Of a stretch of 64,000 nt of DNA, positions 56,635-64,000 are shown piece by piece. The notes below the pieces were generated by a model that made no database searches, was not told the origin of the DNA, and saw nothing but the letters and a program-made list of their open reading frames with translations. The stretch spans positions 2,852,001 to 2,916,000 of the forward strand of contig NZ_CP099567.1 in the NCBI RefSeq assembly GCF_022530855.2, read 5' to 3'. The position numbers and the translations under genes are program-made. Every line of letters begins with the position of its first letter. Position 1 is the stretch's first letter. The stretch is from Candidatus Vondammii sp. HM_W22. Lineage in GTDB: Bacteria > Pseudomonadota > Gammaproteobacteria > Chromatiales > Chromatiaceae.

Positions 56635-56685
56635 TCTTATCGCTAATTGACCGGGGGTCTATCGCAAAATGAACGGCGCGCTACA
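56635..56685 (-). other. Prophage right end with two MuA-like sites
   Basis: Read inward from 56685: TGT, AGCGCGCC, GTTCATTTTGCGATAGAC, CCCC, GGTCAATTAGCGATAAGA. The first site stands at the same distance from the end as in the left terminus and the second follows in tandem, as R1 and R2 in Mu. Confidence 0.7.
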
Positions 56686-56961
56686 GTTTTAACTGACTTT
56701 CTGGATCATTGTTGTTAGATTGCCATTCACACTCCTTCAAAAAAAGATGAAAATGGCCTTTCAGTACGCCGTTAAACTAACGCATATGTCACTTTGCCTG
56801 ATTCCAAGAATTCTCTATTCCGTGTAATATGGTTATGCTTGTTTGCGAATAACTTACTGTGATTTATTCGATAGTGCTTAAATTCTGAGACATCTAATGC
56901 ATTAAAGCTTCTCCATGTGTCGGTATAAACAATACTGTCGGGCTTTACCTGTTGCCTAAAC
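56686..56961 (-). pseudogene. IS1595-family (ISXO2-like) transposase C-terminal fragment
   Basis: Across frames: KPDSIVYTDTWRSFNALDVSEFKHYRINHSKLFANKHNH, GIENSWNQAK and FNGVLKGHFHLFLKECEWQSNNND, the D-W-R ... NHS ... IE.FW pattern of DDE_Tnp_IS1595. Stops and frame changes make it dead. It ends exactly where the prophage right end begins. Its DNA from 56840 up is an inverted near copy of 22238-22362. Confidence 0.78.
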
Positions 56962-56969
56962 TATAGACA

Positions 56970-57790
56970 TTAATGTTCTGGCTTTAGCATCGGGAATAAT
57001 AACGGTAAATACCTTAGGCATCTCTGATTAATTGTGGCTTTTGTTTCCGCACATCTTCCATTGCCATTCATACGATATGCTGGATCACCCAATACCGATG
57101 TAACAACCAACGGGGTTAAGAGTGTCCCTTCTGGCCAGTATTCCCCCCATTGCTCGATGTTGTCCAGGTTCCGGCGCAAGTACTGCAACTGTTGCTTGAT
57201 CCCCCAACGCCGTACCTTTCCGGCAGGCCGCCTCTGCTTCACTATCGCGAGGTAAACTTTACGCACCTTTTCACGACAAGTTCCGGGTTTCTTTTTCAAT
57301 GCCGTCCTGGGATGGAGAGTGTCGATGATCTACTCACTGAACTCCCTGGCTTCATTCAACAAACCCAGGTCGGCAGGATAACGAATTGCCTGTGGAGCAA
57401 TTGTCGCATCCAGAATCAATTTGCCCTGGCGTTCCGATGCCTCTTCCTCAGGTGCACCCCCTGAAACTGAGGGTGGTTCATCATCGCCTTTTTGTTGCAA
57501 CTTTCCTGTTTCACCTGGTCGACTCTGAATGGCTGGGCTTTTTTTTGCCTTTATACTTTACCAGCGCATCGATAACAGCTCCATGAAATACCTCAAAGAC
57601 CGACTGCCCCATCCGCTTGCAAATCTCAACAAATAACGAAGGGGCAAACGGCGCATCCATCTGATAACCCGATAGCCCTACGAAATGCTGACAATAGGGA
57701 TCTTCCCGGATCTGCAGGACAGTCTCTCTATCGGAAAAGCAGAGCTGGTGCTTAATGACTACCGCGCCAATGACCAGTCTCTTGGATAAT
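56970..57790 (-). pseudogene. IS5/IS1182-like transposase remnant
   Basis: The N-terminal side (about 57560-57790) gives SFSDRETVLQIREDPYCQHFVGLSGYQMDAPFAPSLFVEICKRMGQSVFEVFHGAVIDAL. The middle (56970-57299) gives GTCREKVRKVYLAIVKQRRPAGKVRRWGIKQQLQYLRRNLDNIEQ. Between them stops are frequent, and the catalytic C-terminus is missing or replaced by the IS1595 piece. The family is assigned from memory. Confidence 0.65.
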
Positions 57791-57954
57791 CAGTCAAGCG
57801 TACAGAGATGTCAGCGCCTCTTGAGTGTTGTATCTCCATACCCTCTCCACCGACACTAACACATTAGGCACCTGACGAACCAGCAGCTATCACTTGTCCT
57901 GACAAGCATAAATGTCTATCCTGCCCGCTCGCAGACCCAACAGAGAGAAGCACC

Positions 57955-58935
57955 ATGTCCGACAACGAACAGCGCGCCATTTTCATCTTCCCCGGCCAGG
58001 GCTCCCAATACCCCGGTATCGGCAGTGACCTGAGTGCCGAGTTCGACTCAGTCCGAAAAATATACCAACAGGCCAGTGACGTACTGGGCTATGACATGGC
58101 CAAGCTCTCGTTTGAAGACCCGGATCAGCAGATCAACCTCACACGCTTCACCCAGCCGTTACTGCTGACCCACCATATCGCCTGCCTCACCGTTTACCGT
58201 GAGCTGGCCGAAAACCCCATAGTACCCGTTATGTCGGGCGGACACAGCCTGGGCGAGTACAGCGCATTGGTAGCCGCTGAGGCACTGAGTTATGAAGACG
58301 CCCTGAAGCTGGTTTCCAGGCGTGGTGAACTGATGGGCACCCATGGCGAAGGGGAGATGGCGGCACTGACAGTCGACCTGGAGATAGCCCAACCGCTCTC
58401 AGACAAACACTTCTGCGGCATCGCAGGACTAAACCTGCCGGACCAGACAGTCGTAGGCGGTGCAACTGCGGACCTGGATGCGCTATCGGAAGAGATGGCT
58501 GAACTCTACCCGAAAAAGCGAGCTGTGAGACTCAAGACCGAAGGCGCATTCCATACCTACTATATGGTCACTGCCGCGCGGGAGTTCCGTAAAGAGCTGG
58601 ATAAGGTTGAAATCAAACAACCCGGACTTAAAGTGCTCTCCAACTATACCGGTGGCTTCCACCAGGCAGACGCGGAAACGATCAAATCCCGGCTCTTCTT
58701 CCAGCTGTTCCACCCGGTGAACTGGGTCGGCTGTCTGCAGAGTGCGCTGGACGACGGCGTCAACCTGTTCGTGGAGTTCGGCGGTGGTATCGGCAGTGGT
58801 GAAGGTCCCGCTGAGAAGCGCCCCAATCTGGAAGGGATCATCAAAAAATTCACCCGCCGCGCCAAACCACGCCCTGAGTATATGCCTGCGATCAATATCG
58901 AGAGCATCAAGGCAGTGGCAGAATCAACGCCATAA
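57955..58935 (+). CDS. Malonyl-CoA:ACP transacylase-like protein
   Basis: 326 residues. FPGQGSQYPG (12-21), Gln near 67, GHSLGEYSAL with nucleophile S98, R122 in SRRGELMG, and GAFHTYYM with H200 form a complete FabD active site. The reaction moves malonyl from CoA to ACP. It is not next to other fab genes, so it may serve a specialised pathway rather than being the housekeeping FabD. An AGAGAG site precedes ATG 57955. Its 3' end overlaps batD tail to tail by 12 bp. Confidence 0.88.
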   Translation: MSDNEQRAIFIFPGQGSQYPGIGSDLSAEFDSVRKIYQQASDVLGYDMAKLSFEDPDQQINLTRFTQPLLLTHHIACLTVYRELAENPIVPVMSGGHSLGEYSALVAAEALSYEDALKLVSRRGELMGTHGEGEMAALTVDLEIAQPLSDKHFCGIAGLNLPDQTVVGGATADLDALSEEMAELYPKKRAVRLKTEGAFHTYYMVTAAREFRKELDKVEIKQPGLKVLSNYTGGFHQADAETIKSRLFFQLFHPVNWVGCLQSALDDGVNLFVEFGGGIGSGEGPAEKRPNLEGIIKKFTRRAKPRPEYMPAINIESIKAVAESTP

Positions 58936-60726
58936 CGGCGGCAGTGCCGGCTCTTTTTTCCGGCTGCTATCCTCTGTGCCGGGTAGCTCGGTGATCAGAT
59001 CTGACAACCTGCCACCATCCCAGCTTCCGGACTCAGTACTGTAGAGGCACCGATTCAGTTCGCCCAATGCCTCCTTGGCAGCCGGTGCTTCAATCCGCGC
59101 CGCTACTGCATCCAATCCGCTGGGAGGATCTTCCGGCCAGTGAACCGAAGACCATTCCAATAGCGCGGCGACTGCACTCGCTGGATCCCCATCCCTACAC
59201 GCCTGCCTGAAGCGGCACCTCTCCTCTGCCGCATCCGGTCGCTCTGTGATGGGTGGTGCGGTATCCGGCACAGAGAGCCTGACTCGCCGTCTATATTCAC
59301 GCCATAAGAAGATACCTGTAATTAGCCAGAGAGCCGCTAACAGCCCGGAAATCCAGGGCCAGGGCAGGGCTTCTATCCCGGCAAACCGTCCCGACTGGCT
59401 ACCAGCTAAACTGAGACCTCCCTCCTCCACATCCTTATCAACCTCAGGTGTTGGAGGTATAGCCGGCACAGGTTCCGTAGCCACAACAGCAGGGGGGGGA
59501 GGTTGTAAAGCACCCACGGAAGGGAGAACCGTGATCACTCGCTCAGGAAGTTCTTCAGTCATTTGCCGGTCAGTAGTAGTATCCCACCAGTGGAGACGGA
59601 CTGCCGGTATAACCAGCGTTCCGGCATGGGAAGGGATGAAAGTGATCTTCTGTTTGCGAAGCCCCTCTACACTCTCTACAAGGTCCCGGGTCTCAACCTC
59701 TTCCTTGTCAGGATAGAGCTTGAAACCATCCACCGACTCCGGCACCAGGTTCGGCAACTGCCCCCCGGTCAAGCCCCGTGCCCGCAGAATCAACGTACGG
59801 GTCACCGGATCACCCACATGGATCTCTTCAGTTTCAGGTTGCCACTCCTCACTCAATGCCAGAGATTCAGCCGGTAACCAGACACGACCCAAGGCCGCTG
59901 CCGGAGGAGGGAGCACTATCATGGAAACGGCTTTACCCCTTAACCGTATCCGGCGTGTGCTGGTAAAGAGATCATCAAACGGACTGTTCTGAAAAATATT
60001 ACCGAAGCGCCCGGAACGGTACTTTCTACGCTCCAGGATCTGTCCGTTGAATACCGGTGCTGACAGCTCAAGCGTCCCGCTGGCCTGAGGGAAAACAGCA
60101 TAGCGCCGCTCTATCACCTGATAGCGGTGGCCGTTGCGGTAGCTGGAGAATGTGTGGTCCTTACCCAGACGGCGTATCAGTGCCTGCTCCGCTTTGGGGT
60201 CTGATATGCTCCCTCCACCCAAATCGACAACATGGAACAACTGCACTCTGACCAGCACCTGCCCCTGGAGATATACCTCCTCCGGTTCAATTACCATTTC
60301 AATAAAAATATCACCGGCAGAATCTCCCGATGCCGCGCTGTTCTTCTCCACCGTGAGTTCAAGTGCAGGGCTCTGCTCACCCGCAAAATCCAGGGCGGGT
60401 ATCTCTATCCGGCCAAGACGCTTAGGGCCCAAGGTCAGTGTCCAGGTGGTACGGGCATCCTTGGAACCATTGATAATAGTGATACTGCTGCTTGTTCTGC
60501 TGTCGAGCAGATCAAAATTCTTCAGCAGGGGGGTTGTATCCGGCTGGGCAGCCGTCTCTCCCTGAAACACGATTGTCAGTTGTACTGTCTCACCATCGGT
60601 AATCCGGTTGTGATCCAGCTGAGCATTCAGCTGCGCGAAAGCCCCTCCAGGAAGCAACAACAGCAGCCAGAGCAGAAGATAAAAAAACGTTCTATTCGCT
60701 GGCAGACATCGAGTCACCACCATCAT
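58924..60726 (-). CDS. batD: BatD-like protein
   Basis: 600 residues with a signal peptide (FFYLLLWLLLLLPGGAFAQ), beta-rich BatD repeats (LDHNRITDGETVQLTIVFQGE; VEKNSAASGDSAGDIFIEMVIEPEEVYLQGQVLVRVQLF), and a single transmembrane helix (WISGLLAALWLITGIFLWREY, about 465-485) before a cytoplasmic helical tail. BatD takes part in the periplasmic Bat complex linked to stress tolerance. The start codon overlaps the batBC stop as ATGA. Last gene of the operon. Confidence 0.9.
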   Translation of the reverse strand: MMVVTRCLPANRTFFYLLLWLLLLLPGGAFAQLNAQLDHNRITDGETVQLTIVFQGETAAQPDTTPLLKNFDLLDSRTSSSITIINGSKDARTTWTLTLGPKRLGRIEIPALDFAGEQSPALELTVEKNSAASGDSAGDIFIEMVIEPEEVYLQGQVLVRVQLFHVVDLGGGSISDPKAEQALIRRLGKDHTFSSYRNGHRYQVIERRYAVFPQASGTLELSAPVFNGQILERRKYRSGRFGNIFQNSPFDDLFTSTRRIRLRGKAVSMIVLPPPAAALGRVWLPAESLALSEEWQPETEEIHVGDPVTRTLILRARGLTGGQLPNLVPESVDGFKLYPDKEEVETRDLVESVEGLRKQKITFIPSHAGTLVIPAVRLHWWDTTTDRQMTEELPERVITVLPSVGALQPPPPAVVATEPVPAIPPTPEVDKDVEEGGLSLAGSQSGRFAGIEALPWPWISGLLAALWLITGIFLWREYRRRVRLSVPDTAPPITERPDAAEERCRFRQACRDGDPASAVAALLEWSSVHWPEDPPSGLDAVAARIEAPAAKEALGELNRCLYSTESGSWDGGRLSDLITELPGTEDSSRKKEPALPPLWR

Positions 60727-62549
60727 TCGCCTCTCTTTTCTCTCAACAGATGCTCCAACATAAACTTACGCCTTAGCAGGCCCGATGGATCATCCGGTAT
60801 CTGACGCAGCCACTGCTCCAGGGCGAGCTCCTTTTCATCCGGAAGTTCTCCCGATTCATCCTGACGGGCAATCCCTGACTCCTGCCCACTCTTTTCTCCC
60901 GCTTGTTCAGACTGCTGTGACGGCATCACATCCCTTTTTGCCGCTTCAGCTGTATCGCGTTGCTGCTCACCTAGCTTAGATTCACCCTGCCTCTCGTCCT
61001 CTGCATCTTCATCATCCGGCCCATCTCCCTCTCCAGACGTCTCCCCGGGAGCTTCATTGCCATTTTTATCGCTCTGCTTCTGCTCTTCGTCAGATTCAGA
61101 GTCATCACTGCCTGGCTGTGGCTGACCTTCTCCATCCTCTTCCCCGGACTGGCCTGACCCACCCTCTTGCTCGCTCTGCTGACGCTGTTGCAGCAATTTT
61201 TCCAGCAGATCCCGGTTGAACTGGGCACCCCGGTCACCAGGCTGCCGCTTCAGCGCCTCGTCATAAGCCTCGATAGCCTGTTGCCACTCACCACTGCGAG
61301 CCAGGGCATTACCCCTGTTATAGGCATTGACCTCTCCGGTAAATGACGCTGCTGCACCCTTGAAGTCACCTGAACGGTAACGTGCTATTCCCTGCCATCC
61401 TGCATCCTGAAACAGCTCGGCCGCAGACTTAGGGCGCCCCTGTTTTAATTCGATGGCAGCACGCTGATCCGGCCGCTGCCAGAGACCATCCATCCCAAAA
61501 GCTTGCGCCACGGGTGGAGGCAGTATCAGTACAACCAGAAAAGCACCGATCCAGCCGCGGCGAAAACCGGCAGCGGCGATCAGCAGAAGAGGGAGCAATA
61601 GCCAACTCCCCTGTTCAACCCAGCGTTCAACACCTCCCTGCTGCTTTTCAGCTTCACCTAAATTCAGCAGCTCGCTCTCCATCAACACCTGCTGCAGGTC
61701 TGTTTCATCACTGGTTAACAGGCTGTAGTGGCCACCACCCATCGCTGCCAACGCCTTCAGGTCACGGGGACTTAGGCGGGCCATCTCAGACCCTGCACTA
61801 TCGCTATTGGCAGCACTGCCATCTAAACGAGGCACAGGCGCACCCACCTCTGTACCCACACCCAATACCGAGACCCTCATCCCCTGATGGTTCAGCTTAT
61901 TGATCACAGCAAGAGAAGAGGCCATATCAGCAACGCCATCGGTTATCAGCAGGATGTCACCCCGACTCCTGATGCCTCGCTTGAGCAACTCACCCGCCAT
62001 CTGCAGCGCAGGCGCTCCTGCATCTCCCGGCACTGGAATAATATCCACTGAAAGTGCATGAAGCATCGTCTCTATGGTTGCCACATCATCCGTAAGCGGG
62101 GTAACCACATGAGGCTCACCACCGAACACCACCAGAGCTGTGCGCTCCTCCCGGCTCTGTTCCAATATATCCCCCAGCTTGAAACGGGCTCGTTCCAGGC
62201 GGCTGGGAGTAAGATCTTTTGCATTCATTGAAGGAGAGAGATCAAGTACCAGTACCCGTTCCAGATGAGTCTGAAATACCGGTTCCGGCAAGCGCTCCCA
62301 AGTGGGCCCGGCAAGCGCAAGAATCGCCAGCAGCCAGGCCAGGCCCAACAGAATAAACGGTAGCCGACGAGCCTTATCATTGCCGCCTTTCAGCAGCAGA
62401 TACGGCAACAGCTCAGGGTCACAGATATTGCCCCAGGCTGCCGCTCCCCGCTCTCTCCGCCGCAACATCAGCAGAATCAGAATCACCGGTAACAGCGCCA
62501 ACAACCAAGCCGGGCGCAATAGATGAAACTGATTAAGAAATTCGCTCAT
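60723..62549 (-). CDS. BatB/BatC fusion: VWA domain plus TPR and acidic tail
   Basis: 608 residues from the ATG complementary to 62547-62549, chosen because it makes an ATGA overlap with batA; a longer in-frame start exists at 62594. Two N-terminal membrane helices, a VWA domain with the metal site DLSPSMN and LLITDGVAD, another membrane segment, then a TPR (AYNRGNALARSGEWQQAIEAYDEALKRQPGD). The last ~130 residues are low-complexity, rich in Gln, Glu, Ser and Asp. BatB and BatC are separate genes in many bacteria; here they are joined. Confidence 0.88.
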   Translation of the reverse strand: MSEFLNQFHLLRPAWLLALLPVILILLMLRRRERGAAAWGNICDPELLPYLLLKGGNDKARRLPFILLGLAWLLAILALAGPTWERLPEPVFQTHLERVLVLDLSPSMNAKDLTPSRLERARFKLGDILEQSREERTALVVFGGEPHVVTPLTDDVATIETMLHALSVDIIPVPGDAGAPALQMAGELLKRGIRSRGDILLITDGVADMASSLAVINKLNHQGMRVSVLGVGTEVGAPVPRLDGSAANSDSAGSEMARLSPRDLKALAAMGGGHYSLLTSDETDLQQVLMESELLNLGEAEKQQGGVERWVEQGSWLLLPLLLIAAAGFRRGWIGAFLVVLILPPPVAQAFGMDGLWQRPDQRAAIELKQGRPKSAAELFQDAGWQGIARYRSGDFKGAAASFTGEVNAYNRGNALARSGEWQQAIEAYDEALKRQPGDRGAQFNRDLLEKLLQQRQQSEQEGGSGQSGEEDGEGQPQPGSDDSESDEEQKQSDKNGNEAPGETSGEGDGPDDEDAEDERQGESKLGEQQRDTAEAAKRDVMPSQQSEQAGEKSGQESGIARQDESGELPDEKELALEQWLRQIPDDPSGLLRRKFMLEHLLREKRGE

Positions 62550-63544
62550 ACAGCACCTCTTTTCAGAGGTGGAAGGAGGGCTGAGAACCCCCAAATCAAA
62601 GTGAGCAACAGCGCGGCACCCAGGGGCCAGGGGTAGAGAGAGGTCACCGGATGCACCACTCTACTCCCCTCTTCAACGGGCTCCAACTGATCCAGTCGCT
62701 GATAGATTTCGGTCAGTCCTTCACGATCACGGGCACGAAAATAGCTCCCCCCGGTGGTTTTTGCAATCGCTTTCAGGGTAGCTTCATCCAGACCGGAGAA
62801 GGGGTTGACAGTCTGACTTCCAAACAGTCCCTGGACTCGCATCCGCTCCGCCCCCACGCCAATGGTATAAACCCGCAACCCAGCCTGAGCCGCCAACTCA
62901 GCAGCTTGTAGTGGCGGCACCTCACCGGCGGTATTGGCACCATCCGTCAGCAAAATAAGGACTGCCCGACCTTCAGGCGCATGACGCAGACGCCTTACCG
63001 CCAGGCCGATGGCATCACCAATCGCCGTTTCACGGCCGGCAATACCGATCATCGCCTCATCCAGCAGGATCTTCACCGTGACCCGGTCAAAACTGAGTGG
63101 GGACTGCAGATAGGCCTGACTGCCAAACAGAATCAATCCAACCCGGTCACCTTTGCGCCGCTCGATGAATTCACCGGCCACCTGCTTGATCACCTCCAGC
63201 CGGCTGGCCTGACTGCCATCCGTGTCCAGGTCAGGGGTCTCCATGCTGCCGGATGCATCCAGCGCAAACATCAGGTTACGGCCCGCCTCCGGGAGTTCAA
63301 TCGGTTCGCCCAGCCATTGAGGTCGGGCGGCTGCCATCAGCAGAAGCAACCAGACAAGAATCGCCAGATACCTGCCGGGATGGCGGGTGACATCAGAATG
63401 TATACTCGCCAATTCACTCAGATCAGCAGTGAACGGAATATAGAGTGTCGCCCCGGCAGAGACGATCGCAGCCGGCAGCAGACGGCCCAATATCCAGGGG
63501 AGGGGGGTCAACAGGAGAATCCAGAGCCAGTCGAAATGGATCAC
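62546..63544 (-). CDS. batA: BatA-like VWA membrane protein
   Basis: 332 residues. N-terminal membrane helices (FDWLWILLLTPLPWILG; LAILVWLLLLMAAA), a VWA domain with the complete metal-ion site D96-x-S98-x-S100 (LDASGS), Thr in GRETAIGDA, and LLTDGANT, and a C-terminal helix (LGAALLLTLIWGFSALL). It overlaps both neighbours as ATGA, so translation is coupled. Confidence 0.92.
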   Translation of the reverse strand: MIHFDWLWILLLTPLPWILGRLLPAAIVSAGATLYIPFTADLSELASIHSDVTRHPGRYLAILVWLLLLMAAARPQWLGEPIELPEAGRNLMFALDASGSMETPDLDTDGSQASRLEVIKQVAGEFIERRKGDRVGLILFGSQAYLQSPLSFDRVTVKILLDEAMIGIAGRETAIGDAIGLAVRRLRHAPEGRAVLILLTDGANTAGEVPPLQAAELAAQAGLRVYTIGVGAERMRVQGLFGSQTVNPFSGLDEATLKAIAKTTGGSYFRARDREGLTEIYQRLDQLEPVEEGSRVVHPVTSLYPWPLGAALLLTLIWGFSALLPPLKRGAV

Positions 63545-64000
63545 TTTCTCAATCTCTTGTTGCGCTTGATCCAGCGCCGGATGAGCTTCAGCAGCGCCTC
63601 ACGATCTAAACTGCATTTCTCACCAGATTTCGCAGCAAAATCATCCAGAAACGAGCTCTGTTGGTAAGGCCCTTCAAGCAGTGCCCGCCCAAAGCCCTGG
63701 AGAAATTGACCACCACCTCCATGCTCATCGAGAAAAGAGAGCCATCTCTCTCCGGTCAGGGATGCCACCGAAGCAGGAGGGAAACAGACCAGCGCATAGC
63801 GACGAAGCAGCATCGAAAGCCGGGCAAGCATTTCGCTATCATTCATCACACTTCTGAGTAGCGCCAGCTCACGCAACGCCTGCCGACGGGTGACACCGCG
63901 TCGCCACCAAAAAACAGCAAACACAATTAGGGTCAGGGTAGTGAGGGCAAGCAGCCACCAGCCCGGAGCTGGTGGCCACCAGGAGACTGCTGGCGGGAGG
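63541..64000 (-). CDS. DUF4381 protein of the Bat operon, 5' end outside window
   Basis: The frame is open to the window edge. An N-terminal membrane helix (GWWLLALTTLTLIVFAVFWW) follows a Trp/Pro-rich stretch (WWPPAPGWW), then a helical cytoplasmic domain (LARLSMLLRRYALVCFPPASVASLTGERWLSFLDEHG). DUF4381 genes lie between DUF58/MoxR and batA in proteobacteria, so moxR and a DUF58 gene are expected just beyond base 64000. The stop overlaps the batA start. Confidence 0.88.
   Translation of the reverse strand, partial: LPPAVSWWPPAPGWWLLALTTLTLIVFAVFWWRRGVTRRQALRELALLRSVMNDSEMLARLSMLLRRYALVCFPPASVASLTGERWLSFLDEHGGGGQFLQGFGRALLEGPYQQSSFLDDFAAKSGEKCSLDREALLKLIRRWIKRNKRLRK

Larger units (their letters stand above)
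23489..56685. mobile_element. Mu-like transposable prophage (about 33.2 kb), decaying
   Basis: The gene order follows Mu from repressor to Com-methyltransferase. The left end reads TGTGAAGAGACATTTAATTAG and the right end, inverted, TGTAGCGCGCCGTTCATTTTG. In both, a TTxAxTTxGCGAxAxA site begins after TGT plus eight bases. Right-end flanking DNA is an IS1595 remnant and the left flank is an IS256 remnant, with no shared 5-bp duplication. At least a dozen genes carry lesions. Confidence 0.85.

Overview
The window looks like a chromosome segment of a gammaproteobacterium, probably a Chromatiales- or Thiotrichales-like (sulfur-oxidiser or symbiont type) lineage. The grounds are a groES-groEL pair under a CIRCE operator, a very long DUF3683-type flavin/Fe-S oxidoreductase, a PPK2 polyphosphate kinase, a Bat-type VWA operon and a heavy load of insertion sequences. 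The assignment is an inference from gene content; no rRNA or tRNA gene was seen.

Layout. 1-935: end of an IS3-family element. 1.1-3.3 kb: groL and groS (minus) with terminator, promoter and CIRCE. 3.4-10.7 kb: minus-strand host genes (M14-type deacylase pseudogene, 1286-aa FAD/Fe-S oxidoreductase, PilZ protein, NnrU/ICMT-like membrane protein, ppk2). 10.9-23.5 kb: a degenerate zone in which a broken ClC channel gene and an O-antigen flippase/polymerase pair sit among nested, mostly dead IS3, IS5, IS256, IS30, IS4 and IS1595 elements.

23,489-56,685: a Mu-like transposable prophage of about 33 kb. Its order is that of Mu: S24 repressor / Ner / MuA / MuB / DUF3164 / DUF2786 / GemA / Mor-type activator / lysis genes / gp25-gp30 packaging and portal / protease-scaffold-capsid / gp36-gp48 contractile tail / fibre / Com / DNA methyltransferase. 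Both termini start with TGT, and MuA-like binding sites lie at the same distance from each end. Two copies of a conserved element precede the lysis and the protease genes, the positions of Mu late promoters Plys and PI. At least a dozen prophage genes carry frameshifts, a nonsense codon or a deletion, so it is a decaying prophage. Accessory cargo includes a secreted antisense-strand moron, a PBECR-type nuclease-like protein and a Com-linked beta-class methyltransferase.

56.7-57.8 kb: further transposase remnants. 57.9-64 kb: a stand-alone fabD-like malonyltransferase, then, convergent with it, a four-gene Bat operon (DUF4381, BatA, BatB/C fusion, BatD), translationally coupled by ATGA overlaps. 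The intact state of these and the groESL/oxidoreductase genes shows that the many frameshifts elsewhere are mostly real decay rather than poor sequence. I did not find a wholly new multi-gene system. The items most worth following are the shared late-promoter element, the secreted moron, the tail-chaperone frameshift site and the Com-methyltransferase pair.
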